Positions 35,067 to 46,235 of a DNA stretch of 64,000 bases are shown here, piece after piece. The position numbers and the translations under genes were made by a program. The DNA comes from Plantago major (Eukaryota > Streptophyta > Magnoliopsida > Lamiales > Plantaginaceae), in NCBI GenBank assembly GCA_026545765.1, contig CM048839.1, positions 89,046,414 through 89,110,413 of the forward strand. The letters run 5' to 3'. Every line of letters starts with the position of its first letter. Position 1 is the stretch's first letter. The notes under the pieces were generated by a model. It did no database searches. It worked only from the letters and a program-made list of their open reading frames with translations, and was not told where the DNA came from.

Positions 35067-35076
35067 CTATTTATAG
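35067..35076 (-). promoter_or_regulatory. TATA box in the 3' LTR
   Basis: The minus strand reads CTATAAATAG. The identical box in the other LTR is at 40594-40603, where it would drive the element's own transcript. This copy would direct transcripts leftward into the ankyrin gene, antisense to it. Confidence 0.5.
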
Positions 35077-35254
35077 GCAAAGGCTCAGGGGACAAGACTC
35101 CGGTTAATCGGAGGTTGGTCGACCCTATCAGCTTGTGACACGTGATGCCGGAGCGTGGTGGCGCGTTTAGGTCACGCGGTAGGTTACCGGGGGTCGGACC
35201 CCTTGATAACCAAATCTAGTTCCTTGTATTGTGATTCCTATTTGTGGGAACCCG

Positions 35255-35940
35255 GTGTAGGACCTCAATTGGAACCCAGTGTAAGACCTTCTTTGGAACC
35301 CGGTGTAGGACCTCATTTGGAACTCAGTGTAGGACCTTCTTTAGAACCCGGGGTAGGACCTCATTTGGAACCCAGTGTAGGACCTTCTATAGAACCCGGG
35401 GTAGGACCTCATTTGGAACCTGGGGTCGGACCTCCTTTAGAACCCGGTGTAGGACCTCCTTTGGAACCCGGTGTAGGACCTCATTTGGAACCCGGTGTAG
35501 GACCTTCTTTGGAACCCAGGTCGGACCTAATTTGGAACCTGGTGTAGGACCTTCTTTGGAACTCGGGGTAGGACCTCATTTGGAACCCAGAGTAGGACCT
35601 TCTTTAGAACCCGGGGTAGGACCTCATTTGGAACCCAGTGTAGGAACTTCTTTAGAACCCAGGTCAAACCTCATTTGGAACCTGGTGTAGGACCTTCTTT
35701 GAAACTCGGGGTAGGACCTCATTTGGAACCCAGTGTAGGACCTTCTTTAGAACCCGGGGTAGGACCTTCTTTAGAACCCGGGGTAGGACCTCATTTGGAA
35801 CCCAGTGTAGGACCTTCTTTAGAACCCGGGGTAGGACCTCATTTGGAACCCAGTATAAGACCTTCTTTGGAACCCAGGGTAGGACCTCATTTGGAACCCA
35901 GTGTAGGACCTTCTTTAGAACCCCGTGTATGACCTTCTTT
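35255..35940. repeat. 24-bp tandem array in the 3' LTR
   Basis: Units contain GGAACCC, then AGTGTAGGACC or GGGGTAGGACC, then TCATTT or TTCTTTA, about 28 times. The 24-bp period is a multiple of three and has few stops, so long frames with 8-residue repeats appear in several frames on both strands. Confidence 0.92.
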
Positions 35941-36012
35941 GTAATAGATCTCATAACACACTTAAGTCACCTTAATCCGTCAATCCTTAGGTCGGACTTA
36001 TTAGTACATATC

Positions 36013-38124
36013 ATAAGTCCCCCCAGTTTCCAAGTATCTTTGTAGAAGATAGTTGAGAAACTATAAATTTGAGGTTGCGGGAGGTCGGAGTTCCTGAAGG
36101 TCTGTCTTGATCATGACATAGGAGGTAGGACTCCCAGATTGGCTCGCAAGAGGTATAGGACTTCTTGAAGGTTAATCTTGATCATGACACGGGAGGTAGG
36201 ACTCCCTGATTGGCTCACGGGAGGTAGGACTCCTTGAAGGTCAATCTTTATCATGACACAGGAGGTAGGACTTATTAGTACATATCATTTTAAGTCCCCC
36301 AGTTTCCAAGTATCTTTGTAAAAGATAGTTGTGGAACTCTATGTTTGAAGTTTCTTCGAGGTTTCTCTTTGTAATTATGGTTGGAACTCACATGGTAGGA
36401 TCCCATAAGGTCACACCTGATCTTGTTGAGAAGGTTTCTCTTGATCTTTATTGTGGAAGCTAAGGCCGGACCTTGTGGAGTCGAATCACATGTGGTCGGA
36501 CCCCAAGGTTCGGATGGTGAGTAGGTTCTGATTTGTCTTTATTTTGACAACTCTGATTCTTCAAGGTCGGACCCCCTTAGCCAGGGTCGGACCAGATGTA
36601 GTTCCCCACGGTGGACTTCTTCTGACTTGGTCTTAATTTACATTAGGACTTTTGGCTTGATGAGCTAGGTTGGACATATTTCCATCTTGATATTCCACAC
36701 CCTTTTAGGAGTGAGCGTTGACTTTGAGAGTTCGCTTCTCCAAGGTGGATTCTTGATATTCAACACCCTTTTAGGAGTTAACTAGGACTCTTTGGGTCCG
36801 GCTTTACCAAGGTGGTTTTTCTTTGTCATCACCCTTTTAGGAGTTAGCTCGGACTTTTTGGTTCCGACTTTTCCAAGGTGGCTTCTTGATATTCAACACC
36901 CTTTTAGGAGTTAACTAGGACTCTTTGGGTCCCGCTTTACCAAGGTGGTTTTTCTTTGTCATCACCCTTTTAGGAGTTAGCTCGGACTTTTTGGTTCCGA
37001 CTTTTCCAAGGTGGTTTTATTCACATCACCCTTTAAGGAGTTAGCTTGGCCACTCTGGGTCCTGCTTTTCCAAGGTGGTTTTGTTGACATCACCCTTTTA
37101 GGAGTTAGCTCGGACTCTCTGGGTCCGGCTTTTCCAAGGTGGTTTCGTTAACATCACCCTTTTAGGAGTTAGATCGGACTCTCTGGGTCTGACTTTTCCA
37201 AGGTGGTTTTGTTGACATCACCTTTTTAGAATAGAGCTCGGAGGCCTGGACGTCCGGCCTCTCCAAGGTGGTAAGGACAGTAGGGAGCGTCCCTTCAAGG
37301 GTCCACTTTGTTTTCTGATGTTCTTTCTCGTGGATACGACTTCGCCTAGGACTTCGTTCTTTCCTAGGACTTGACAACATCCTAGGATTTTCGGGTCGCC
37401 TAGGACTATGTCTTCTCTCTTTCATACGCCAATCCTTCATCCCATGCCTCGAACGAGAGGGGGATAGCTTCGCATATCGTTCCTTCGCCGAATAGGTAAT
37501 GGGGTCTCTCCTCCAAAGTTGGTGTATGTCTCATCCTATGCATAGTGATCCTCCCGATCATCTTGCCTATCTTCATACTCATCCTCATAACGGTCTCTTT
37601 CTGAGACCTGGGAAGGAGTTTGGCCACGATGGGTCCTCTTGATTCTACCACGTGGTCAGTGGTTGTTTGATTCTGTAGTTGGTTCTAGATTGGCAATACA
37701 GCAGCGATCCTCATGGGAATGCCCTGTGATACAACAGGAGCTTGATGATTCACTTCATCTTGGGGTTGGCTCCTTAGAAGAGGGCACCTTGTAGGAGTTG
37801 AATTTGTGCCTCGTTGAACCCGTACATTAGGCCGTCGACAGTAACTTGTGGAATGTTGGCAGTTATTTGAATTGGAGGTTGGACCGTGGGAGGAACGTCA
37901 TTCCGCCCAGTATGTGTGACGGTCTAAGGTGGAGAGGGAGGCCTCATTCCCATCTCTCTCATCGTGTTCAAAAACGATTCGGTTTTCTCCGATTGGTCTG
38001 GCCCTGGTAGAGGTTTGGGTCTGGACCTGGTTAGAGGGGCCGACATCGGATGCGGCTGGCCTTAGTCTTGTAGCAGTTGTCTTCCTAGTATATTTTTGTG
38101 GTGGTGCCATGACTTTTCGTTCCA
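36013..38124 (-). pseudogene. interior of the LARD-like element with Gag start and 65-bp repeats
   Basis: On the minus strand an ATG at 38107 starts MAPPQKYTRKTT, a Gag-like N-terminus of about 70 residues. Broken frames at 37406-37651 and 37162-37440 follow. From about 37225 down to 36690 there are nine 62-67 bp repeats with CACCCTTTTAGGAGTTAGC and CCAAGGTGG. No protease, RT or integrase motif is present. The LTR-to-purine-tract junction is present twice: at 35996-36055 and again at about 36280-36335. Confidence 0.7.
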
Positions 38125-38149
38125 AGGGTTTCCCACAGACGATGCCAAT
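38125..38149 (-). other. primer binding site of the LARD-like element
   Basis: The minus strand reads TATTGGCATCGTCTGTGGGA directly after the LTR edge. It resembles the TGGCGCCGTCTGTGGGAA site common in plant gypsy-type elements. Confidence 0.65.
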
Positions 38150-38352
38150 ATGATGTGGGGTAAATCCGGATTAGTCAAAAGTCTTGGTCAAGTTCGTAGA
38201 GCGGAAGAACTAATAGTCAAGTCGTGTAACTTAGATCATTTAAGTTTGATATTTGAAGTGTTAGAGCCTATTTGAGTTATGTAATCAATAGGTAAGTGTG
38301 TAGGTCCACTAGATTGTAAGGGTCACATGTGAAGGAATCAAAGTGAGAAAAT

Positions 38353-40420
38353 GCTCCAAAATGAGTAGTCCGTCTGTACATGAGGAGTCCTTCAGTAGAT
38401 CTCCAAAATGAGTAGTTCGTCACATGAGGAGTCCTTCACTAGATCTCCAAAATGAGTGTCCGTATGTACATGAGGAGTCCTTCACTAGATCTCCAAAATG
38501 AGTAGTCCGTCTGTACATGAGGAGTCCTTCACTAGATGAGGAGTCCTTCGGTACATGAGGAGTCCTTCACTAGATGTGGAGTCCTTCGGTACATGAGGAG
38601 TCTGTCACTATAAACTACAAAAATCATGGGCGACGGATAGATCCGCTTCAGCCTTAACGAGCCGCCGACCACAGCGACGGATAAAAATCCGCCTACCGGA
38701 GTTGGGCCGACGGATAGATAATCCGTCGTCCAATTCGCGACGGATTGGATGACGGATTATATATTTGACTTTTTTTTTAATTCGAAATATAACGACGGAT
38801 AGAATCTAGCCGTCGTTATATGTAACGACGGATAGAATTCTATCCTGCCTCGCCACCTGAGCATCAACCTCAGCCTGAAATCGTAAATAGCAGATATCAT
38901 GATCAGTTACTATTTTTAAAAATTAACTTGTAATAGTGTACAAATATGAACTTTAAGCAACATAAACATACCGCAATAGACGAGGCCCGGCAGTCGGTCC
39001 ATACCCCGCCCTTCTGCTTGGCCTTCTTGAAGATGACATACTTGGATGTCACCTCCCCCCGTGCCACCTGAATCAAACCAGATCTAGTCAACAATTTATC
39101 ATCTACAAGTAATAGAGCAGCAGAGACTTCATACATACACGTAATGCTAGATTGCAAAAATACATATATACGCACCGATTGATAATAATCAGTGACAGTA
39201 GATCGCCTCCCAAGGTGGTGAACGACCCTTCCCGCCAGACGATCGGGATGCCCGCTCATTGGCCGGGTAACGTCCTGGACATCAGTTCGGTGCCATTAGG
39301 CATCCCAAAGGGCCCACTCCGCTGCATCAACCTGGGGAGGGATTTTGCCACCCCGATCCCGAATGGCCTTCCACGAACAGACCATATCCCTCTACAGTTT
39401 GGATCCCACAGTCTCGTAAACACGCCAGATCTGTGGGATCAACCTGCTGGGAATGAAGTACTCCTTCTACACTCCCAATTTCATACAACATCCAAAGTCA
39501 ATACATGTATAACCTCACCATGTTACATCAGTTTAACAAGATACAACAACATAACAGATATGGTGACTAACATATCACCCAAACAAAGTGGCTAACATAC
39601 CACTCACATATAGTGGCTAACATACCACTCACATTGTCCTAAATTTTACTAACACAATGGTGACTAACATATCACCCAAATAAAGTGGCTAACATACCAC
39701 TCACATACACTGGCTAACATACCACTCATGTTAAAACGATTATAATTACAAACGATTGGGGCTATTATAACGATTATAATTACAAACGATTGGGGCTAAC
39801 ATACCACTCATATTAAAACGATAAGTTATCCGTCGCTAATAAGCGACGGATAACTATTATCTGTCGCCGATTGGGGCGACGGATAGAATCCGTCGCCCCA
39901 ATTCGCGATCCGTCGTTATGGGGCGACGGATAAAATCCGTCGCCCCATAACGTCGGATTTTCCGGATTTTCTTGTAATGATATGAGGAGTCCGTTGGTAC
40001 ATGAGGAGTCCTTCACTAGATGAGGAGTCCGTCGGTAGATGAGGAGTCCGTCACTAGATGAGGAGTCCGTTGGTACATGAGGAGTCCGTCGGTATATGAG
40101 GAGTCCTTCACTAGATGAGGTGTCCTTCGGTACATGAGGAGTCCTTCACTAGATGAGGAGTCCTTCGGTAGATGAGGAGTCCGTCGTTGATGAGGAGTCC
40201 TTCACTAGATGAGGAGTCCTTCGGTAGATGAGGAGTCCGTCGGTAGATGAGGAGTACTTCAATAGATGAGGAGTCCGTCGGTACATGAGGAGTCCTTCAC
40301 TAGATGAGGAGTCCTTCTGTACATGAGGAGTCTTTCACTAGATGAGGAGTCCGTCGGTAGATGAGGAGTCCGTCGGTACATGAGGAGTCCTTCACTAGAT
40401 GAGGAGTCCGTCGTTAGATG
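38353..40420. repeat. 19-bp tandem array in the 5' LTR, interrupted
   Basis: TGAGGAGTCC units occupy 38353-38609 and 39983-40420 on either side of the CACTA-like element. Confidence 0.9.
38613..39979 (-). mobile_element. CACTA-like (En/Spm) element, 1367 bp, non-autonomous
   Basis: The ends are AACTACAAAAATC (38613) and, on the other strand, CATTACAAGAAAATC (39979): decayed CACTACAA termini. ATA flanks both sides (38610-38612, 39980-39982), a 3-bp duplication as expected. Subterminal GACGGAT words occur many times in both orientations. On the minus strand broken frames at about 38960-39430 (VDAAEWALWDA, LAGRVVHHLGRRS, YVIFKKAKQKGGVW) resemble the plant transposase Transposase_24 (PF03004) domain. 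Repeats of TGGCTAACATACCACTCACAT fill 39565-39815. Confidence 0.75.
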
Positions 40421-40774
40421 AGTGCCTAAAAGAGAGAGGAAGGGGTTAGACCCTATTGGGCCGGTTTAGCTAAGACAAACCGGGCTCGGACTCAACGTGT
40501 TTAGAGGCTGCTCAAGCTAAGGCTCGGACCTCCAAACTTAGAGAGTGGAATATTGAGAAGTAGTTACTTACCTTATGAGGAGTAAATGAACTCCTATTTA
40601 TAGGCAAAGGCTCAGGTGACAAGACTCCGGTTAATCGGAGGTTGGTCGACCCTATTAGCTTGTGACACGTGATGCCGGAGCGTGGTGGCGCGTTTAGGTC
40701 ACACGGTAGGTTACCGGGGGTCGGACCCCTTGATAACCAAATCTAGTTCCTTGTATTGTGATTCCTATTTCTGG

Positions 40775-41515
40775 GAACCCAGTGTAGGACCTCATTTGGA
40801 ACCCGGTGTAGGACCTTCTTTGGAACCCGGTGTAGGACCTCATTTGGAACCCAGTGTATGACCTACTTTAGGACCCGGGGTAAGACCTCATTTGGAACCC
40901 AGTGTAGGACCTTCTTTAGAACCCGGGGTAGGACCTCATTTGGAACCTGGGGTCGGACCTCCTTTTGAACCCGGTGTAGGACCTCCTTTGGAACCCGGTG
41001 TAGGACCTCATTTGGAACCCGGTGTAGGACCTTCTTTGGAACCCAGGTCGGACCTCGTTTGGAACCTGGTGTAGGACCTTCTTTGGAACTCGGGGTAGGA
41101 CCTCATTTGGAACCCAGTGTAGGACCTTCTTTAGAACCCGGGGTAGGACCTCATTTGGAACCCAGTGTAGGACCTTCTTTAGAACCCAGGTCGGACCTCA
41201 TTTGGAACCTGGTGTAGGACCTTCTTTGGAACTCGGGGTAGGACCTCATTTGGAACCCAGTGTAGGACCTTCTTTAGAACCCGGGGTAGGACCTTCTTTA
41301 GAACCCGGGGTAGGACCTCATTTGGAACCCAGTGTAGGACATTCTTTAGAACCCGGGGTAGGACCTCATTTGGAACCCAGTGTAGGACATTCTTTAGAAC
41401 CCGGGGTAGGACCTCATTTGGAACCCAGTGTAGGACATTCTTTGGAATCCAGGGTAGGACCTCATTTGGAACCCAGTGTAGGACCTTCTTTAGAACCCCG
41501 TGGATGACCTTCTTT
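40775..41515. repeat. 24-bp tandem array in the 5' LTR
   Basis: About 30 units of the same 24-bp family as 35255-35940. Confidence 0.92.
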
Positions 41516-41593
41516 GTAATAGATCTCATAACACACTTAAGTCGCCTTAATCCGTCAATCCTTAGGCCGGACTTATTAGTACATACCATTTGG

Positions 41594-42556
41594 GATTCTG
41601 TTTCCTCTCAATATATTATTCACATGGCAATTGAGCGTCGTGATCAACATCTGTTTGCTATCCTTGATGAGGAGCTCAAAAAGGAAAACTTCATGCACTT
41701 ACCATTGCATATCCCAGATAGTCGTGGGTACAACATATTGCATTTGGCTGCCAAATTATCGCCACCTAATGTTCTTGATAAGATTCTAGGTCCAGTTCTC
41801 CATATCCAACATGAACTAAAATGGTTCAAGGTGATAACTTTATATTCTAAGATTTCATGTTCTTCTTTCCATTTGCCATTAAAAATTACCACTGACTTGT
41901 GTTCTTTTTTTTACGTGGACTACATATTTGTTCAGGAATTTGAGAAAATAATGAGTTCGCATGACCGAGTAAGAGTCAACCATGACAGAAAAACTCCAAA
42001 TATGATATTCACGGAAGAACACCAGGACCTGAAAGATACAGTAGAGAAATGGATGAAAGACACATCCACCTCTTGTACGATTATTGCATCATTAATAGGT
42101 ACCATAATGTTCGCATCATCCATCACTGTACCAGGTGGAAGTGATCAAAACACAGGATTTCCTATGTTTACTGAAATTTCAACCTTCACCTTATTTGCTA
42201 TTTCTGATGCTATATCCTTCATTACATCTGTCATTTCTCTCTTAATGTTCATGGAGATAATGATGGCGCGCTACGAAGTTGGAGATTTTATGCGAAAACT
42301 TCCAGTTAGACTATTTATTGGTTTGGGCAGTCTCTTCCTCTCAATCTTCTTTATGATGTTAAGTTTCAGTGTCGCAGTGTATCTTGTGTTTGGCCAACCA
42401 CGTCAATGGGTTCTTATTTCAGTGGTAACAGTGACTTGCTATGTAGTCATTCTATTTGGTTACTTGCAAGGATCTCTTTTGTTTGAGATGATTGGTTCAA
42501 CATACAGTGGTGGCTTTATCTTTGACCATCAAATAAAGAACCCTGAGGAACCATAA
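41594..42556 (+). CDS. C-terminal exons: ankyrin end and PGG domain
   Basis: From 41594 the frame reads an ankyrin-like helix pair (IIHMAIERRDQHLFAIL, YNILHLAAKL). A 105-bp intron follows at 41831-41935 (GTGATAAC to TTGTTCAG); since 105 is a multiple of three and has no stop, the frame also reads through it. The last exon has the PGG motif TVPGGSDQNTGFPMF after DTSTSCTIIASLIGTIMFA. Four predicted membrane helices follow, ending in KNPEEP. Proteins of this family (ACD6, ITN1) act at membranes in defence and stress signalling. The 5' part of the gene is cut off by the LTR element, so this piece has no start of its own. Confidence 0.8.
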   Translation, partial: DSVSSQYIIHMAIERRDQHLFAILDEELKKENFMHLPLHIPDSRGYNILHLAAKLSPPNVLDKILGPVLHIQHELKWFKVITLYSKISCSSFHLPLKITTDLCSFFYVDYIFVQEFEKIMSSHDRVRVNHDRKTPNMIFTEEHQDLKDTVEKWMKDTSTSCTIIASLIGTIMFASSITVPGGSDQNTGFPMFTEISTFTLFAISDAISFITSVISLLMFMEIMMARYEVGDFMRKLPVRLFIGLGSLFLSIFFMMLSFSVAVYLVFGQPRQWVLISVVTVTCYVVILFGYLQGSLLFEMIGSTYSGGFIFDHQIKNPEEP

Positions 42557-43424
42557 CAAAACTCAAATGATAATCCAAATGTTGATTCACTTGATATAGT
42601 TTAACAACACATCAAGAAAGTCAATATCCATGTTCATCAGTGTTCAACAAGTCGTGGTTTTCAAGACTGCCGTAGTACCAAGCATCATTAATACCTCCAC
42701 TATTTGTAAACATGCCTCAAATTGTTCCAGTATTGTTCTATTTGGTTTACCTTTTGTTCATTTGTTGGTTATTGGAGTTTTATATTTATAACATTTGTAT
42801 TCACGAGACCTAGTAATATTCTTTCTCACCAATAAATAACAAATACTACAATATTTAGTTATGTTATCTTCATCTGAAAAATCATTAATTTCAATTCAGT
42901 TCAGATCTGTTCAGATGACGAGAACATAGCCCAATAGTTGTTGGCTTAAAATTTTATGATTGGGCTGCATAGCCTTTGTTTTGTTCGTTCGGGCAAGATA
43001 TGAAGTATACTCAACTTGAAAAGATTAATTGAACTATATAACATAACATGAAACATTCAGACAAATTACAAAATTTTTGTTCCGAGTTAAGAAGTGCAAA
43101 AATAGAACTAAGTATAAACCAAACCTCCAAAGTGAATCTATTCTAATTAATCTCTCTCCCAAATTCCAACGTAGTTGAAATCAATTTCTAATCTATTAAC
43201 CATTATAATGAGTCATACAATATACTTATTAAACAAATAAATCTGAGTAGAATAATAAGTGTAAGAGTCAAATTGTTTTATGAAACATAATAGAGCTATG
43301 TTTGCCTTGTTCTTATTGAACTAGGTTTCAAACATGTTCAGATGACACTTTTAAGTCTTCATTTCATCTCATTAAACCCAAGTCGTGTGATCCTAAGACC
43401 TCCATATTGTTATTTAAGACCTAC
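42557..43424. other. 3' flank of the ankyrin gene
   Basis: Non-coding, AT-rich. The words TATTGTTATTTAAG occur twice at 43406-43440, at the edge of the LINE. Confidence 0.4.
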
Positions 43425-45340
43425 ATATTGTTATTTAAGGCCATTAATAAGATATACTGTATGTAGGATACAGACCTCACACATTTCATAATCCATCTGG
43501 TGACCAAAGCATGGAATCCAAATTCCTCCATAATTCTCTCCAAGGCCCTCCAATCTACTGTGTCATAAACTTTTTGTATATTTAATTGTAGCAAACATCT
43601 TGGAGAAAGACCTCTTCTACCATAACCTCGCACCAATTCATAGGCGATGATGATATTGTCATGTATTATCCTCCCTTGTATAAAAGCTTACTGAGTTTCA
43701 TCCATTAACTCATTCATCACCCCACCAAATCTCTGAGTCAATATCTTGGAGATGATTTTACAAAATGTTGTACAATAAGAGATTGGTCTGAGATCCTTGC
43801 CTGCTTTAGCATCACAACTCTTAGGTCTCAAGGTGACAACAGTACAATTCATGATAGGCAACATGTTCTCATCCATTAAAAAAACTCCTGCACTACTGCA
43901 ATTACATCTGCCTTGATGATTTGCCAACTGTCTTTGTAGAATAAAGAACTATAACCATCTATCACGGGGGCCTTATTTACACAATACTCTGCATTTGTTT
44001 TCCAAATCTTCCCCTGTGTAATAAATAGGCCTGATTAGCAACCGAGATTGTTCCCAAGTTAAAGTTTCCCCCCGCCTGAGATCCTCCACATTCACTTCAT
44101 GTGTCACTTGACCAGGTGAACCAACTAGATCAGTATAAAAAGCTACTACTTCCCTCTCAATATCAGCATGAGAGTAAAGCATCCCTCCATTCACATATAT
44201 TCAAGCTTATTGGTCCCTTTAATCATGTTCTTATCCTTAAGTGAAGCATGAAGGTAACTGTTGTTACCATCTCCTAACTTCAACCACTCCACTTTAGATT
44301 TTTGTGATAAAATATCTTCTTCAATTTGCACCAACCGATCACTTCATTGCTCCAATGTTTAACAACTAGCAGTACTGAGTTAAATATGTCCCTTGCAAGA
44401 TCAATCTGTAGTTGTTCCAAAGTGTCTCAAGCTTCAGAAATTCTGGCAAAAATATGTGTATATTTGTGCCCAATCTCCTAATAACATGTTGCAGTCTCCT
44501 AAGTTTTTGCCACAACACATACATTGTTGATCCTCTAATAGGCTCCAGCCAACTCTCTTGAACACTAGCAAAAAACATGGGCTCGTTAGCAACATAACTG
44601 AGAAACCTAAGCAGCTTCTTTCCATGACAAGTAGGCCTAAATTGCATATCTGTCAGCAATAAAGGTGAATGATCTGATACACCTGATGTCAAAACCTGCA
44701 GTTGATACTGGCTAAATTTTGCAAACCACTCCACATTAGCAATAACCCTATCAATCCTGGAATAGATCAGCCCTTGAGAATGGTGATTGGACCAAGTAAA
44801 GTGATTACCAGTGGAAGGCATCTCAAACAATCCAATATTACCCATCATAGTCTCCAAATCCACAAACTCATTCAAAAGAACCTCATTCCCTCGGCTCTAT
44901 CATTTATGGTGAGTACATTATTAAAGTCACCAAGTAGGATCCAAGCAGAGTTCATCCATGTCTGCAACTGTTCAGTGGCTGTCCAACATTGCCTCCTTAA
45001 CTCCAATTGGTTGAATGCATATGTTGCAGTCATATAAGACAACACACTACCATCCAGCCTTTTAACCACCATATGAATGAATTGTTCAGAAGTAATAATA
45101 GCTTGCACTTGGACCATAGTGCTATCATACAAACACATAATCTCCCATTGTAATGGTCTGATAATTATCAAGATAAGACCATTTCAATCCAAACCTTCTC
45201 CTAACTTGATCAACATTATCTCTTTCAACCCTTGTTTAAGCTAGAATAGCAATATCAACATGTAATCCAGAGAGGCGGGAGCTAACCTCTCTACTTCTGG
45301 CCTTCTTGTTAAGCCCCCTAACATTTCAAGCTAAGATCAT
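43425..45340 (-). pseudogene. LINE A ORF2 (endonuclease and partial reverse transcriptase)
   Basis: The start reads MILA, a TGA stop at 45326-45328, then NVRGLNK, where the family has Trp. The apurinic-type endonuclease has WILLGDFNNVL (44872-45171) and SDHSPLLL (44366-44875). RT fragments at 43688-43927 (LRPISYCTTFCKIISKIL) and 43421-43636 (NIQKVYDTVDW) are in different frames. The rest of RT is absent. Confidence 0.8.
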
Positions 45341-45619
45341 GGTACTGCATCTGTACCATCCACTGGATCATCCCTAATACCAAGTGGAGCAAAACCATTA
45401 TGACAATCGAATTCAAACTAGCCAACAATTACATTGGGTGCAGAAGTAGTAGTTCTATTAGCCACCCTATGCTTGGAATTCCCTGGAACAACCTTCCAAT
45501 TCTCATTCTGCACAATCTCCTTGCCCTTACCATTACCATTAGGAGCAGCCTGTATAGTTTCAGCTCTAATACCCACACGTTATTCAACATTCTGGTAAGC
45601 TAAACCATCATCTTGTGGT

Positions 45620-46218
45620 TTATCTTTCCATTGTCTCTATCCCTTCTGTTGTGGTTGTTGTCTTTGAGGTTGCACATTATGTTCCTGGCACAATCATGCC
45701 CAACCTTTAGGCATTTAGCACAATATTGCGGTCCCCATTCATATTCTATCTTTTGCATAAACATGTTAGATGGTCATTGGTAGTTATTATCTCTCTTAAA
45801 TGCCGAGTAATATCCACCTCAACTAGAACCCGCAATAAGACACTCGTAAATTTTTAGTCGTACACTCAGCGGTGACCACAGGCCTTCCAACTACACTGGC
45901 AAGTTTGCTAATACTTTTAGTTCCCCATTGTAATGGAAGATGAGGGAACTGTATCCAAACAGGGAGAACACGCAGAAGATCCTCTTTAATTTCAAAATCC
46001 GGTGCCCACTGCCTGAGGAACATAGGCTTACGCAGAAGATCCTCTTTAATTGTCGGTGACCTACTTCCATTAGCAATTGATTCACTTCTCTGGACATCCA
46101 AACCAGCAGAAACAACTTCTTTATGAGAAGAAGCACCTCGTGTGAGAATAGAGCGTGCAATAACCGGTGGAGGATTCGACACCTTTTTCTTCGGTTGACC
46201 AACTCTTCCACCGGCCAT
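45620..46218 (-). pseudogene. LINE A ORF1 (DUF4283 and CCHC finger)
   Basis: The N-terminal frame (45823-46218) ends in the DUF4283 region LPVWIQFPHLPLQWGTKSI. The word IKEDLLR appears twice, 19 residues apart, suggesting a local duplication that replaced part of the domain. A CCHC knuckle CAKCLKVGHDC lies at about 45690-45725 in another frame. ORF1 proteins of this type bind the LINE RNA. Confidence 0.75.
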
Positions 46219-46235
46219 TGATACGATTACACTCT

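Larger units (their letters stand above)
34065..36012 (-). repeat. 3' LTR of the LARD-like element, 1948 bp
   Basis: Shares its whole length with 38151-41588 apart from the CACTA insertion and some repeat-copy differences. It contains a 19-bp-period array (about 34270-34895), a TATA box and a 24-bp-period array (about 35255-35940). Confidence 0.9.
34065..41588 (-). mobile_element. gag-only LTR retrotransposon (LARD-like), 7.5 kb, in a coding exon
   Basis: Ends are TGATGTGGGG (34065) and ACATACCA (41588), flanked by TTTGG at 34060-34064 and 41589-41593. LTRs occupy 34065-36012 and 38151-41588; the second is longer because a CACTA-like element splits it. A primer site next to 38150 and a purine tract next to 36013 show minus orientation. 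The 2.1-kb interior encodes only a short Gag start and repeats, so it must rely on another element's enzymes. Confidence 0.9.
38151..41588 (-). repeat. 5' LTR of the LARD-like element, split by CACTA
   Basis: Total 3438 bp; without the 1367-bp insertion and its 3-bp duplication it is 2068 bp, close to the other LTR. It contains the same two satellite arrays and the TATA box at 40594-40603. Confidence 0.88.
43425..46235 (-). mobile_element. L1-type LINE A, 3'-truncated
   Basis: ORF1 starts at 46218 (MAGGRVGQPKKK) and ORF2 at about 45340. The element stops inside the reverse transcriptase near 43430, with no RT active site, no RNase H and no poly-A tail. Several frameshifts and stops are present. 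Confidence 0.82.

Noticed and set aside
35155-35954. Several long ORFs encoding EPGVGPHL-type 8-residue repeats on both strands
   Set aside because: They arise from the 24-bp tandem array, whose period is a multiple of three and which lacks stops in several frames. The same holds for the copies at 40892-41589.
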